DNA of 21,117 nt from a virus, in the IMG/VR virus record IMGVR_UViG_3300047094_002080, positions 1 to 21,117 of that record, one strand, 5' to 3'. The notes under the pieces are model-generated. The model was given only the letters and a program-made list of their open reading frames with translations. It was not told where the DNA came from and ran no database searches. Made by a program: the position numbers and the translations under genes. Positions 1 through 5,832 of the stretch are shown piece by piece (the first letter of the stretch is position 1; every line of letters starts with the position of its first letter).

Positions 1-51
1 TTTTAATTTTTTTTGCGTTTTGTAAGATCCATAATAACAATGTAATAACTA

Positions 52-67
52 CCCCCCCCCCCCCCCC
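52..67. repeat. C16 homopolymer tract
   Basis: Sixteen uninterrupted C residues lie downstream of the minus-strand RHH gene, between an AT-rich stretch and that gene's 3' end. Such runs slip during replication and sequencing, so the exact length is uncertain. No gene reads through it convincingly. It is the first of three long C/G tracts in the window (compare 8581-8598 and 9800-9814). Confidence 0.9.
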
Positions 68-102
68 GCATTCTGCGTGGGTGGTGAGATCGTGGATTTC
101 GG

Positions 103-387
103 CTATCCATTCTTCCGGGAACGCCCCGTCATACGAGTTGAGGACCCAGTAGCGGAAGTTTCTGAGCCTGGTTCGATCACTGCACCAACACGCGGTTGGA
201 TTTTGGACGCTTTGCTTGAAGATTTTTGCGCAGATTTTTCAAGCCCTGCTTGGATGACATCCTGCTCAAGAAGGTGGCGCATGTGCCCTTGAAGGTTTCG
301 GTGCTGTGATTTTGCTCGGGCTTTTGCAAGCTCTGCCAACTCTTTCGGAACCCGGACTGACACAAATTTGAGGTCTTCTTTTTCCAT
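103..387 (-). CDS. Ribbon-helix-helix DNA-binding protein
   Basis: A 94-residue protein whose first half looks like an Arc/CopG-type ribbon-helix-helix fold: a strand around residues 6-13 (KFVSVRVP), then helices over about 14-48. The second half is basic, rich in Ser, Lys and Arg, and probably disordered. RHH proteins dimerise and place a beta ribbon in the DNA major groove, usually as autoregulatory repressors. It is transcribed divergently from the RHH gene at 577, and the region between holds three TTTGTGCAC sites that suit such a protein. The start at 387 was chosen because the RHH strand follows directly. An in-frame ATG at 399 has GGTGA immediately upstream and is also possible. It is the only minus-strand gene in the window. 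The fold is inferred from the sequence pattern; the target is not known. Confidence 0.7.
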   Translation of the reverse strand: MEKEDLKFVSVRVPKELAELAKARAKSQHRNLQGHMRHLLEQDVIQAGLEKSAQKSSSKASKIQPRVGAVIEPGSETSATGSSTRMTGRSRKNG

Positions 388-437
388 GTAAACAAACATT
401 TCACCATTGTGAACATGGGCACAACAAATAAATTTTT

Positions 438-576
438 TTTGTGCACTAAAAAAAATATATTCGCCCGCAAACCCGCATGGAATGGGCATGTCAAGAGAAA
501 AATATGGGGGGAACACCCTACCTCTGTAAAATTTTTTGTTTTACTTTTTGTGCACAAATTTTACAGATTTGTGCAC
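438..576. promoter_or_regulatory. Three TTTGTGCAC operator-like sites in divergent region
   Basis: TTTGTGCAC occurs at 438-446, 547-555 and 568-576. The middle copy is a perfect palindrome, TTTGTGCACAAA (547-558). The third ends directly at the ATG of the plus-strand RHH gene. A degenerate relative, ATTGTGAACATG, lies at 406-417 near the start of the minus-strand RHH gene. Short palindromes overlapping the starts of divergent RHH genes fit operators for one or both proteins. The flanking DNA is very AT-rich and must contain the promoters, but no -35/-10 pair with good spacing stands out. Confidence 0.6.
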
Positions 577-747
577 ATGCAAACGGCAACAGAAGAGTCA
601 GTGGATACACAACACATCGGATTCCGAATCCCAAATAGCCTCCGCGAAGCAGCTCTGGAGCGGATGCAGGGGAAATACTCAACCTTCAGCGAATACATTC
701 GCGACCTGCTCCGCCGGGATGTTGAAACCAAGGAGGCTTCGAAATGA
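577..747 (+). CDS. Small ribbon-helix-helix protein
   Basis: A 56-residue protein with an RHH pattern: strand QHIGFRIP (about 12-19), then two helices containing REAALERM and FSEYIRDLLRRD. This is close to the minimal Arc/CopG length. It probably represses or activates early transcription at the divergent region upstream. The ATG at 577 directly abuts a TTTGTGCAC site and has no Shine-Dalgarno sequence. A GTG at 571 inside that site would add two residues. The reading frame is open back to 409, but the upstream residues look like translated AT-rich spacer. Its stop overlaps the next start as ATGA, so it leads the early operon. The fold is fairly clear; its role as a switch is inferred from the divergent arrangement. 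Confidence 0.7.
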   Translation: MQTATEESVDTQHIGFRIPNSLREAALERMQGKYSTFSEYIRDLLRRDVETKEASK

Positions 748-1097
748 GCGAGGGGTTTTTTGATCGCTATCCGCAGTGTGCGGAGTTTGCGGAGATTTTT
801 GACTGGCTGCGGTCGCTGGAGGTTTCGGCGGATGTGGCGGCTGAGGTGTCGAGGTCGCTGCTGTGGGCTGGGGGCCGGGCGAAACGCAAGGGGTCGAGTG
901 GCGAGGCCGTGGAGGCAGGGAGAGCGGGTCGTCCTCGGGCGCTCTCGCTTGAGCAGGTGGCGGAGATCCAAGCGGCTCACACGACTTGGGACAAAGCCCA
1001 AGGGTCTTTCACCAAGGCGATGGCTACGCGCTTTGGCGTGTCGGAGGACACGGTGCAGAGGGTGGCTAACAAATCAACACAGGAGGAGGAGAAATGA
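744..1097 (+). CDS. HTH-containing early protein
   Basis: A 117-residue protein. The N-terminal 45 residues are mildly acidic and probably helical. A basic linker (KRKGSS...GRAGRPR, about 47-65) follows, then a homeodomain-like helix-turn-helix over about 67-110. In the latter, LSLEQVAEIQAAH resembles a first helix and ATRFGVSEDTVQRVAN the turn and recognition helix, as in resolvase-type HTH domains. It begins with an ATGA overlap on the RHH gene and ends overlapping the next ATG, so it belongs to the same operon. GGAGG-rich sequence near its 3' end doubles as the ribosome-binding site of the next gene. Probably a sequence-specific DNA-binding protein of the early region; the exact role is unknown. 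Confidence 0.65.
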   Translation: MSEGFFDRYPQCAEFAEIFDWLRSLEVSADVAAEVSRSLLWAGGRAKRKGSSGEAVEAGRAGRPRALSLEQVAEIQAAHTTWDKAQGSFTKAMATRFGVSEDTVQRVANKSTQEEEK

Positions 1098-1267
1098 AGC
1101 CGGGATATTTGAGACCCGAGGAAGCGGCCCAATACCTCTCAGTCTCACTAAGCACTATCTACAACAAGAAGCGGGCCGGGCTTCTCAAATTCTACAAATT
1201 TGGCGGTTCGACACTGCTCAAGGTGAGCGAACTCGACGCGGCTGTTGAGAAGGGGGCCCAGGAATGA
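1094..1267 (+). CDS. Excisionase/AlpA-like HTH protein
   Basis: A 57-residue protein with the compact winged-helix HTH_17 pattern of the AlpA/excisionase/MerR group. LRPEEAAQYLSVSLSTIYN (6-24) gives the two helices of the HTH, followed by a KFGGSTLLKVSELDAAVEK wing and last helix. Such proteins bind DNA as small regulators or recombination directionality factors. A strong Shine-Dalgarno sequence, AGGAGGAGGAG, precedes the ATG, and the start overlaps the previous stop (ATGA). No integrase is visible here, so a regulatory role is at least as likely as excision. Two further small HTH proteins of this sort are encoded at 4262 and 12691. Confidence 0.75.
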   Translation: MKPGYLRPEEAAQYLSVSLSTIYNKKRAGLLKFYKFGGSTLLKVSELDAAVEKGAQE

Positions 1268-1416
1268 AGACGCCACGACTCTACCTGTGTGAGGGCTATG
1301 ACCCGCTCTTTGGGCCGGTGCGGCACATGATCAAGGCATGCGGGTTTAGCGATGCTCGGACGAAATTTTACCACCTGCATGGCATTCAAGCCCTGCATGT
1401 CTCGCTGGAGAGATAA
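1264..1416 (+). CDS. Small protein of unknown function
   Basis: A 50-residue ORF starting with an ATGA overlap on the HTH gene, which is the main reason to believe it is translated. The product (start MKTPRLYLCEGYD, end LHVSLER) has no motif I recognise. It has two cysteines far apart and no membrane segment. Codon use resembles its neighbours. It sits in the chain of short overlapping early genes, where phages often keep host-takeover or regulatory peptides, but no function can be assigned. Confidence 0.5.
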   Translation: MKTPRLYLCEGYDPLFGPVRHMIKACGFSDARTKFYHLHGIQALHVSLER

Positions 1417-1422
1417 TTTTTT

Positions 1423-1548
1423 ATGGAACACGAAGTCGTAATTAGAAACATACAATTCGCGTGGGAGTTTTTCCGCGCTATCGGCCCAGCCGTTGTGCTG
1501 GGGGTCGCAACCTACTGGGTCACCACATGGGGGGAGAAGGCACGATGA
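1423..1548 (+). CDS. Small single-pass membrane protein
   Basis: A 41-residue peptide. After a charged N terminus (MEHEVVIRN) a hydrophobic stretch of about 20 residues (FFRAIGPAVVLGVATYWVTT, about 16-35) is long enough to cross the membrane once. The short tail is WGEKAR. GGAGAG lies about ten bases before the ATG as a possible ribosome-binding site. The stop overlaps the next ATG (ATGA), tying it to the operon. The arrangement recalls small phage membrane peptides of unknown role. A holin function cannot be excluded, but the early position and the absence of an endolysin argue against it. Confidence 0.5.
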   Translation: MEHEVVIRNIQFAWEFFRAIGPAVVLGVATYWVTTWGEKAR

Positions 1549-1805
1549 GCGCTTTTTATGTCACCGACACGGAGGCTCGAAAAATCGGCATGCTTGACAT
1601 GTTTGGGCCCTACGAGACCCGTGCGGCTGCGGAGGCTTTTATCCGAAAGGATTTTGCTGACTGGTGGGAAGAGTCAGAAACACCGCTGAAAGATCGGGAT
1701 GAGTCTGCATGTGGGAGTTATCAGATTCTCGAACTGGTGGCCGAGGTGAGGCCGGTCGGCACTGCGGCGCTCAAAGTGAAACTGGTGGAGGAGGCCGCGA
1801 AGTGA
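1545..1805 (+). CDS. Hypothetical early protein
   Basis: An 86-residue acidic, soluble-looking protein. The start MSAFYVTDTEARK was chosen because its ATG overlaps the preceding TGA. The frame is open further upstream, but that part coincides with the small membrane peptide gene. The segment YETRAAAEAFIRKDFADWWEES looks like an amphipathic helix, and the C-terminal half probably forms strands (GSYQILELVAEVRPVG). Proteins of this layout, often with a short beta-alpha-beta shape, are common unassigned phage early products. The stop overlaps the following GTG start. No catalytic motif is visible. Confidence 0.6.
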   Translation: MSAFYVTDTEARKIGMLDMFGPYETRAAAEAFIRKDFADWWEESETPLKDRDESACGSYQILELVAEVRPVGTAALKVKLVEEAAK

Positions 1806-1951
1806 GCGTGACGCTGGGGATATCTATCGCGCTGCTGACGCTGGGTTCGTGCTTTGCGAGCTACATGCTGGGCCGCGAGTCGATGCGCTCAGACATACGG
1901 GATTTCCAAGAGCGGCGGCGCCGCTGGGAAGAATTTGATGACGAGGATTAA
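1802..1951 (+). CDS. Small membrane-anchored peptide
   Basis: A 49-residue peptide starting at a GTG that overlaps the previous stop (GTGA). The N-terminal half, VTLGISIALLTLGSCFASYMLG (3-24), is a single hydrophobic segment. The rest is strongly charged (RRRRWEEFDDED at the end). A cysteine in LGSC at the end of the hydrophobic part vaguely resembles a lipobox, but there is no positive N-terminal region, so this is weak. The predicted topology is one membrane segment with a charged cytoplasmic tail. With the gene at 1423 it makes two membrane peptides in the same operon. Function unknown. Confidence 0.5.
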   Translation: MSVTLGISIALLTLGSCFASYMLGRESMRSDIRDFQERRRRWEEFDDED

Positions 1952-1954
1952 TTT

Positions 1955-2887
1955 ATGAAACTAAACATCGTAAGCGGTAAAATACAGCGGGCCCAGCGGG
2001 TCTGCTTTTATGGGGTCGAGAGCGTGGGCAAGACCACGCTGGCGGCGAGGATGCCAGATCCAGTTTTCTTGGATGTGGAGAAGGGGTCGGCGCACCTGGA
2101 TGTGCCGCGCCAGGAGGTCAAGACTTGGACTGAACTGCTGGAGGTGGTGAAGGAGTTGGCCTCGGGTAGCTATGGCTACAAGACCGTCGTTTTAGACTCT
2201 ATCGACTGGGCGGAGCGGCTGAACCATGCCGATCTGTGTGAGCAGAAGAAGATCAAAAGCCTAGAGGAGATTCCCTACGGCAAGGGATTCACCATGGCTG
2301 CGGAGCGGATGGCTCGCTTCCTCAATGATTTGGACCGTCTTGTGGATGCGGGCATCCATGTGGTGCTGGTCGGCCATGCTCATGTGAAAAGACAAGAGCC
2401 GCCGGATCAGGTGCAGGCATTTGACCGCTACGAGTTGAAGCTCACTAAGCAGGCTTCGCCGTTGGTGAAGGAATGGGTTGACCACCTTTTCTTTCTGAAC
2501 TTCAAGACCCGTATCGTAGAGAGCGAGTCGGGCAAGGCAAAGGGCCGAGGCGGCAAGGAGCGGGTGCTCTATACCACGCACACAGCGGCCTACGACGCGA
2601 AGACTCGTTCGGAGCTGGCGGATGAGTTGCCTCTGGACTTCGCGAGCATCTCCTCGCTCTTCGGAGCGGTGAAGGCTCCGCTGGCGGCTGCGGCTCAAGC
2701 CTATGCGGCGGCTCAACCTTTGGAGACCTACCTCGAACCCCATGAGCAGGCTGTGAATGCCTGGCTACTGGCTAAAGGCAAGATCACCGAGGGGCAAACC
2801 TGGCGGGATATGCCGCCTGCGCTGCGGGACCAGGTATCGGCGAGGCCGGAGGATTTCCTCCAAGCTGTGGCGAAAGCTGCTGCGTGA
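1955..2887 (+). CDS. Sak4-like RecA-fold ATPase (AAA_24), recombination
   Basis: A 310-residue P-loop ATPase. Walker A is GVESVGKTT (20-28), a Walker B-like strand is KTVVLDSID (76-84), and LVGHAHVK (138-145) follows. These fit the AAA_24 phage nucleotide-binding family, which includes Sak4-type single-strand annealing proteins related to the RecA core. The ATPase domain covers about 1-230. A C-terminal extension rich in Ala ends in a helical section (about 260-310). Known Sak4 proteins anneal single strands and often work with a phage SSB. Here a PDDEXK nuclease and an SSB-like protein follow within 2.1 kb, which supports a recombination module. The ATG lies three bases after the previous stop. 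ATPase assignment is firm; the annealing role is inferred from family and neighbours. Confidence 0.85.
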   Translation: MKLNIVSGKIQRAQRVCFYGVESVGKTTLAARMPDPVFLDVEKGSAHLDVPRQEVKTWTELLEVVKELASGSYGYKTVVLDSIDWAERLNHADLCEQKKIKSLEEIPYGKGFTMAAERMARFLNDLDRLVDAGIHVVLVGHAHVKRQEPPDQVQAFDRYELKLTKQASPLVKEWVDHLFFLNFKTRIVESESGKAKGRGGKERVLYTTHTAAYDAKTRSELADELPLDFASISSLFGAVKAPLAAAAQAYAAAQPLETYLEPHEQAVNAWLLAKGKITEGQTWRDMPPALRDQVSARPEDFLQAVAKAAA

Positions 2888-3147
2888 GCGTCGAGCGCAC
2901 ATGTCGCGAGGTGCTGGGGGAGGACATTGGGTATTTCCTATTCAAAATCTCCCCCGATGGGGGGATCCAACGCCGGCTGCGATACGAGACCTACTCGCAC
3001 AGCGACATCCGCGCCTTAGGCCCCTACCTCTCGGTCTCGAGCTGCGATGAGATCAACGCCGCGTGCGACAGGTTCTTAGCCTCCCGAGGAAAAAAGACAG
3101 GAAGAGATTACGCAAAACACATCAACAAAAAGCATTATGATATCTAA
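2884..3147 (+). CDS. Hypothetical protein in recombination module
   Basis: An 87-residue protein starting at a GTG that overlaps the ATPase stop (GTGA) and ending 11 bases inside the nuclease gene. It contains the mixed strand/helix stretch GYFLFKISPDGGIQRRL, two cysteines (SSCDEINAAC) and a basic C terminus with several Lys and His. No family recognised. Overlaps on both sides mean it is translated with the ATPase and nuclease, so an accessory role in recombination is plausible but unproven. Confidence 0.55.
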   Translation: MSVERTCREVLGEDIGYFLFKISPDGGIQRRLRYETYSHSDIRALGPYLSVSSCDEINAACDRFLASRGKKTGRDYAKHINKKHYDI

Positions 3148-4165
3148 CATCAGACACAGCATGTTGCCGAAGCTGGCGGCTTGCCCGAAATATACCCCGA
3201 CTCCTGGCGATGCCGGTCCGGCTGCCCAGCGGGGAACCGTAATGGACGAGGCATTTCGTTTGGGGTTGCAGGGCGACCGCACCAAGATCGACGCGCTGCC
3301 GGCGGAGGACCGCCCAGCGGTGGAGTGGGCGGTCGCCCTTATGGAGGACTACAAGCGGACGGGCACCATCGAGGCTCGGGAGGAATACTTGGCCATGCAC
3401 ACTCCAGGCATCGCCCATGTGGGCACGGCGGATGCGCTCTGTGAGAAGCTCGGTTGGGTGGCAGATTTGAAGACGGGGCAATTACGCGGATACATGGAGC
3501 AGGTCGCAGCCTACTGCTACGCGATGATGCACAAGAACTTTGAGCAGGACTACTGCGCCCATGTGCTCTACTGCGACCAGCAGGTGGTAAAGAGCTACCG
3601 ATTCACGCTGGAACAGGCCAAGCAAATCGTGGAACGCATTATTGCCGAGCTCAATGACCCCGCAGCGGAGCCTCGGGCGTGCGATTACTGCGGCTGGTGT
3701 GCCAATCAAAATTCCTGCCCTGCCGTAGTGAAGCCTGTGGAGGCTGGGTTGGCGATGGTGACTACGCCTGTTACCACGCTCGAAACGATCCTCGGCACCA
3801 TCATGGATTCGCCTGAGCGGATGGGGGAATTTTTCGCCCAATGGAAGATGGCCGAGAAGCTGGTGGCCGAGCCGGTGGAGAAATTCATGCGGGCTCGCCT
3901 CGAGACAGGCGCCGAGATCCCCGGCTGGAAGCTCACCGATGTGAAGGGCCGCGAATATGTGGACATCGAGGGCATCGCTTGGGCCGTGAAGGAGGGGAAC
4001 GCTCCGCTCGGGCAAGTCATCGAGGTCATGGGCGGGAAGATGACCGGCACCAAATTCCGCGAGTGGGTTTCGGCCATGCTCGGGACGAACCCGCCGGAGG
4101 GTCTCATCCGCACCGGCACCAGCAGCAAACAACTTCGCCAGATCAAAGTCACCAAGAGCAAATAA
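3137..4165 (+). CDS. PDDEXK exonuclease, Cas4/RecB-like (DUF2800-like)
   Basis: A 342-residue protein with the PDDEXK nuclease layout: GTADAL (96-101), catalytic WVADLKTG (107-114, with D110 and K112), and motif QVAAY (122-126). Cys16 near the N terminus plus CDYCGWC and a following Cys (182, 185, 188, 194) give a one-plus-three cysteine arrangement that in Cas4 and AddB holds a 4Fe-4S cluster. It most resembles the phage DUF2800 group of Cas4-like nucleases. The likely role is DNA end resection feeding single strands to the Sak4-like ATPase and SSB-like protein encoded nearby. The C-terminal third (after about 215) is a separate helical part with GWKLTDVKGR-like strands, also usual in this group. 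There is no Cas1/Cas2 here, so this is a phage recombination nuclease rather than CRISPR adaptation. Confidence 0.85.
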   Translation: MISNIRHSMLPKLAACPKYTPTPGDAGPAAQRGTVMDEAFRLGLQGDRTKIDALPAEDRPAVEWAVALMEDYKRTGTIEAREEYLAMHTPGIAHVGTADALCEKLGWVADLKTGQLRGYMEQVAAYCYAMMHKNFEQDYCAHVLYCDQQVVKSYRFTLEQAKQIVERIIAELNDPAAEPRACDYCGWCANQNSCPAVVKPVEAGLAMVTTPVTTLETILGTIMDSPERMGEFFAQWKMAEKLVAEPVEKFMRARLETGAEIPGWKLTDVKGREYVDIEGIAWAVKEGNAPLGQVIEVMGGKMTGTKFREWVSAMLGTNPPEGLIRTGTSSKQLRQIKVTKSK

Positions 4166-4261
4166 TTTCCTCGCCCGGTTGGTGTATACCGACGGCAGGG
4201 GCAAAGGGGGGCTGCGCAATCCCAAAAAACGCAGACCAAACAGCTAATAAACAAATATATC

Positions 4262-4495
4262 ATGGATACTGATCAAGAAAATGTAACACAAAATCATACG
4301 CCGGAGTTTCTCAACCACCACGGCGTAACTCGGGTTTTCGGCATCAGCCGAAGCTTCGCCTACGACCTCTACAAGCGCGGCCTGATTAAATCCGTCAACA
4401 TCCGCCAGCGGGGGGCATTGAAGGGCAAGCGCCTTTTCGTGGCCGACTCAATTAGAGCTTATCTGATGAGCAACATCGAAGAACCAAACAAGTAA
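4262..4495 (+). CDS. Small HTH DNA-binding protein
   Basis: A 77-residue protein with an N-terminal polar tail and an AlpA/excisionase-like HTH: FLNHHGVTRVFGISRSFAYD (about 16-35) followed by a KRGLIKSVNIR wing and a last helix, SIRAYLMSNIEE. It sits between the nuclease and the SSB-like gene, after a 96-bp gap in which I see no clear promoter. The leader just before the ATG is AT-rich with no Shine-Dalgarno sequence. A regulator or DNA-binding accessory of the recombination module is likely. It is one of three small proteins of this fold in the window. Confidence 0.7.
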   Translation: MDTDQENVTQNHTPEFLNHHGVTRVFGISRSFAYDLYKRGLIKSVNIRQRGALKGKRLFVADSIRAYLMSNIEEPNK

Positions 4496-4506
4496 CAAAC
4501 TAATAT

Positions 4507-5004
4507 ATGCCTACATATACAGCAAAAAAACCAGAAGCGCCGCAGAGCGGCAACAAATACCATGTCGAGCCGGGGGTCTATAAGTGTGAAGTTTTCACAG
4601 CAGAGGAGAAGACCAGCAAGCCGAAGCCGGACGGCTCGGGGAACAACCCGATGATCGAGCTGACTCTCAAGGTCATGCTGCCGGATGGCAAGACAGGGCC
4701 GGAGATCCGCGACTACCTTGTCTTCACCGCAAAAAGCGGATGGAAGATCGACGCCTTCCGTGCCTCCTCGGGCGAGGCGGTGCTCGAGGGCGATGCCGAA
4801 CTCACCGCAGAATCCTGCGAAGGCCGCGAGGTCGTTGCCATGATCGGCGACAAGCCGGGGGACAAGGAAGGAATTTACTGGAACTTCATCGAATACTACC
4901 TCCACGGCGAAGAGCGTGCCGAGTTCCTCTCGGGCAAGGCAGTAGCTCGACCTGTGGCCAAACCTGCGGTGAAAGTCGCTGACGGAGACGACATCCCGTT
5001 TTGA
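4507..5004 (+). CDS. SSB-like single-stranded DNA-binding protein
   Basis: A 165-residue protein ending in an acidic tail, DGDDIPF, closely resembling the DDIPF tail that bacterial and phage SSBs use to recruit partners. The body (about 15-135) reads as alternating strands (YKCEVFTAEEK, MIELTLKVMLPDGK, YWNFIEYYLHG), compatible with an OB fold, and matches phage DUF669-type proteins found beside Sak4 genes. It probably coats single strands produced by the nuclease and helicase and delivers them to the annealing ATPase. The leader CAAACTAATAT before the ATG contains no G, hence no Shine-Dalgarno sequence. The tail is seen directly; the OB fold is inferred. Confidence 0.75.
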   Translation: MPTYTAKKPEAPQSGNKYHVEPGVYKCEVFTAEEKTSKPKPDGSGNNPMIELTLKVMLPDGKTGPEIRDYLVFTAKSGWKIDAFRASSGEAVLEGDAELTAESCEGREVVAMIGDKPGDKEGIYWNFIEYYLHGEERAEFLSGKAVARPVAKPAVKVADGDDIPF

Positions 5005-5007
5005 CCA

Positions 5008-5235
5008 ATGAGAGGTGTTCTGGAGTTCGATCTGCCGCAGGACCAAGCGGAGATGCGTTACGCACAAGCGGGGCTCGACGCCCTGCTGGTGCTTAACGAC
5101 CTGGATCAAGAGTGCCGGAGCCGTCTCAAGCACGGCGCCGGCGCGTTTGCCGATCTCGATGAGAGCACCATCGAGCGCATCCGCGAATGGGTGAGAGGCG
5201 AGTCGGTGCGCAGGAACCTACCGGAGTTGGAATGA
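5008..5235 (+). CDS. Conserved phage hypothetical protein
   Basis: A 75-residue acidic protein: LEFDLPQDQAEMRYAQAG, then LLVLNDLDQECRSRLKHG, then a final helix (IERIREWVRGESVRRN). This pattern, 'LP.d..E...A..g......L..LDq.LR..lK', is common among small phage replication-region proteins of unknown function. It begins three bases after the SSB-like stop, so the two are probably co-translated. No catalytic residues are visible. Phage membership is well supported by pattern; the role is not known. Confidence 0.65.
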   Translation: MRGVLEFDLPQDQAEMRYAQAGLDALLVLNDLDQECRSRLKHGAGAFADLDESTIERIREWVRGESVRRNLPELE

Positions 5236-5253
5236 TTTAAGAAACCAAAAAAT

Positions 5254-5832
5254 ATGAAAACCATAAAAGTAAAATGGACGGGCATTCGCCCATTAGTAAT
5301 GCACAACGGCCTCATGGCGGATCCTACAAATCCGCTGGTGCGCCGTATCAAGGAGATAACCAGCAAGGGCAGCAAAAAATTGACGGATGCAGATTACGAG
5401 GAACGCGACAGGCTGGAGTGGGATGCAGGTCTTTATTGGGATACGCAGGACGGGCTAATCATGCCCTCGGACAATATCGAGCGGTGCATTCAACTCGGCG
5501 CTCAAAAGTCTCGTATAGGCAAGGATGTGCAAGCGGCGGTGTTTTGCGCAACTCCGCATGCGGTTATCAACCACGCTGGTCCAAAGGATAAAGACAAACT
5601 CTATGCGGATCCGCGCTACACCCTGCGAAAAGGCGTGGCAGTGCAAAAGAGCCGCATCATTCGCATCCGCCCGATGATTCCGACTGAGTGGTCTATGACA
5701 TTCGACATCGAGTTCGACGAAGGAATCGTAAACCCGAAAAACCTTTTTAAAGCCATGGCAGATGCAGGTTCCCTTGTCGGTATCGGTGATTGGCGGCCAA
5801 AATTTGGAAGGTTTTTAGTCGAAGAGATTTAA
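5254..5832 (+). CDS. Conserved phage protein with RAMP/Cas7-like features
   Basis: A 192-residue protein. The N terminus, KTIKVKWTGIRPLVMHN (2-18), reads as a first strand plus turn. LIMPSDNIERCIQLGAQK (68-85) resembles the helix that follows in RAMP folds. The C terminus ends with strand MTFDIEFDEG, a helix NLFKAMADAG, and the glycine-rich loop GSLVGIGDWRPKFGRF (172-187). I recall phage proteins with a C-terminal GIGRFRP...GRF signature of this kind, and the order of elements recalls RAMP/Cas7 RNA-binding proteins. That comparison is an inference from pattern, without a search. Its stop overlaps the start of an ORF running through the GGCNN array (TAATG), so protein and array are on one transcript. 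No Shine-Dalgarno sequence is obvious. Other possibility: an unrelated replication accessory. Confidence 0.55.
   Translation: MKTIKVKWTGIRPLVMHNGLMADPTNPLVRRIKEITSKGSKKLTDADYEERDRLEWDAGLYWDTQDGLIMPSDNIERCIQLGAQKSRIGKDVQAAVFCATPHAVINHAGPKDKDKLYADPRYTLRKGVAVQKSRIIRIRPMIPTEWSMTFDIEFDEGIVNPKNLFKAMADAGSLVGIGDWRPKFGRFLVEEI

Noticed and set aside
409-576. Longer version of the plus-strand RHH protein from a GTG at 409
   Set aside because: The added residues are translations of AT-rich operator DNA with no RHH features and cover the regulatory sites.
1423-1548. Holin call for the small membrane peptide
   Set aside because: There is a single short membrane segment in the early region and no endolysin or spanin nearby.
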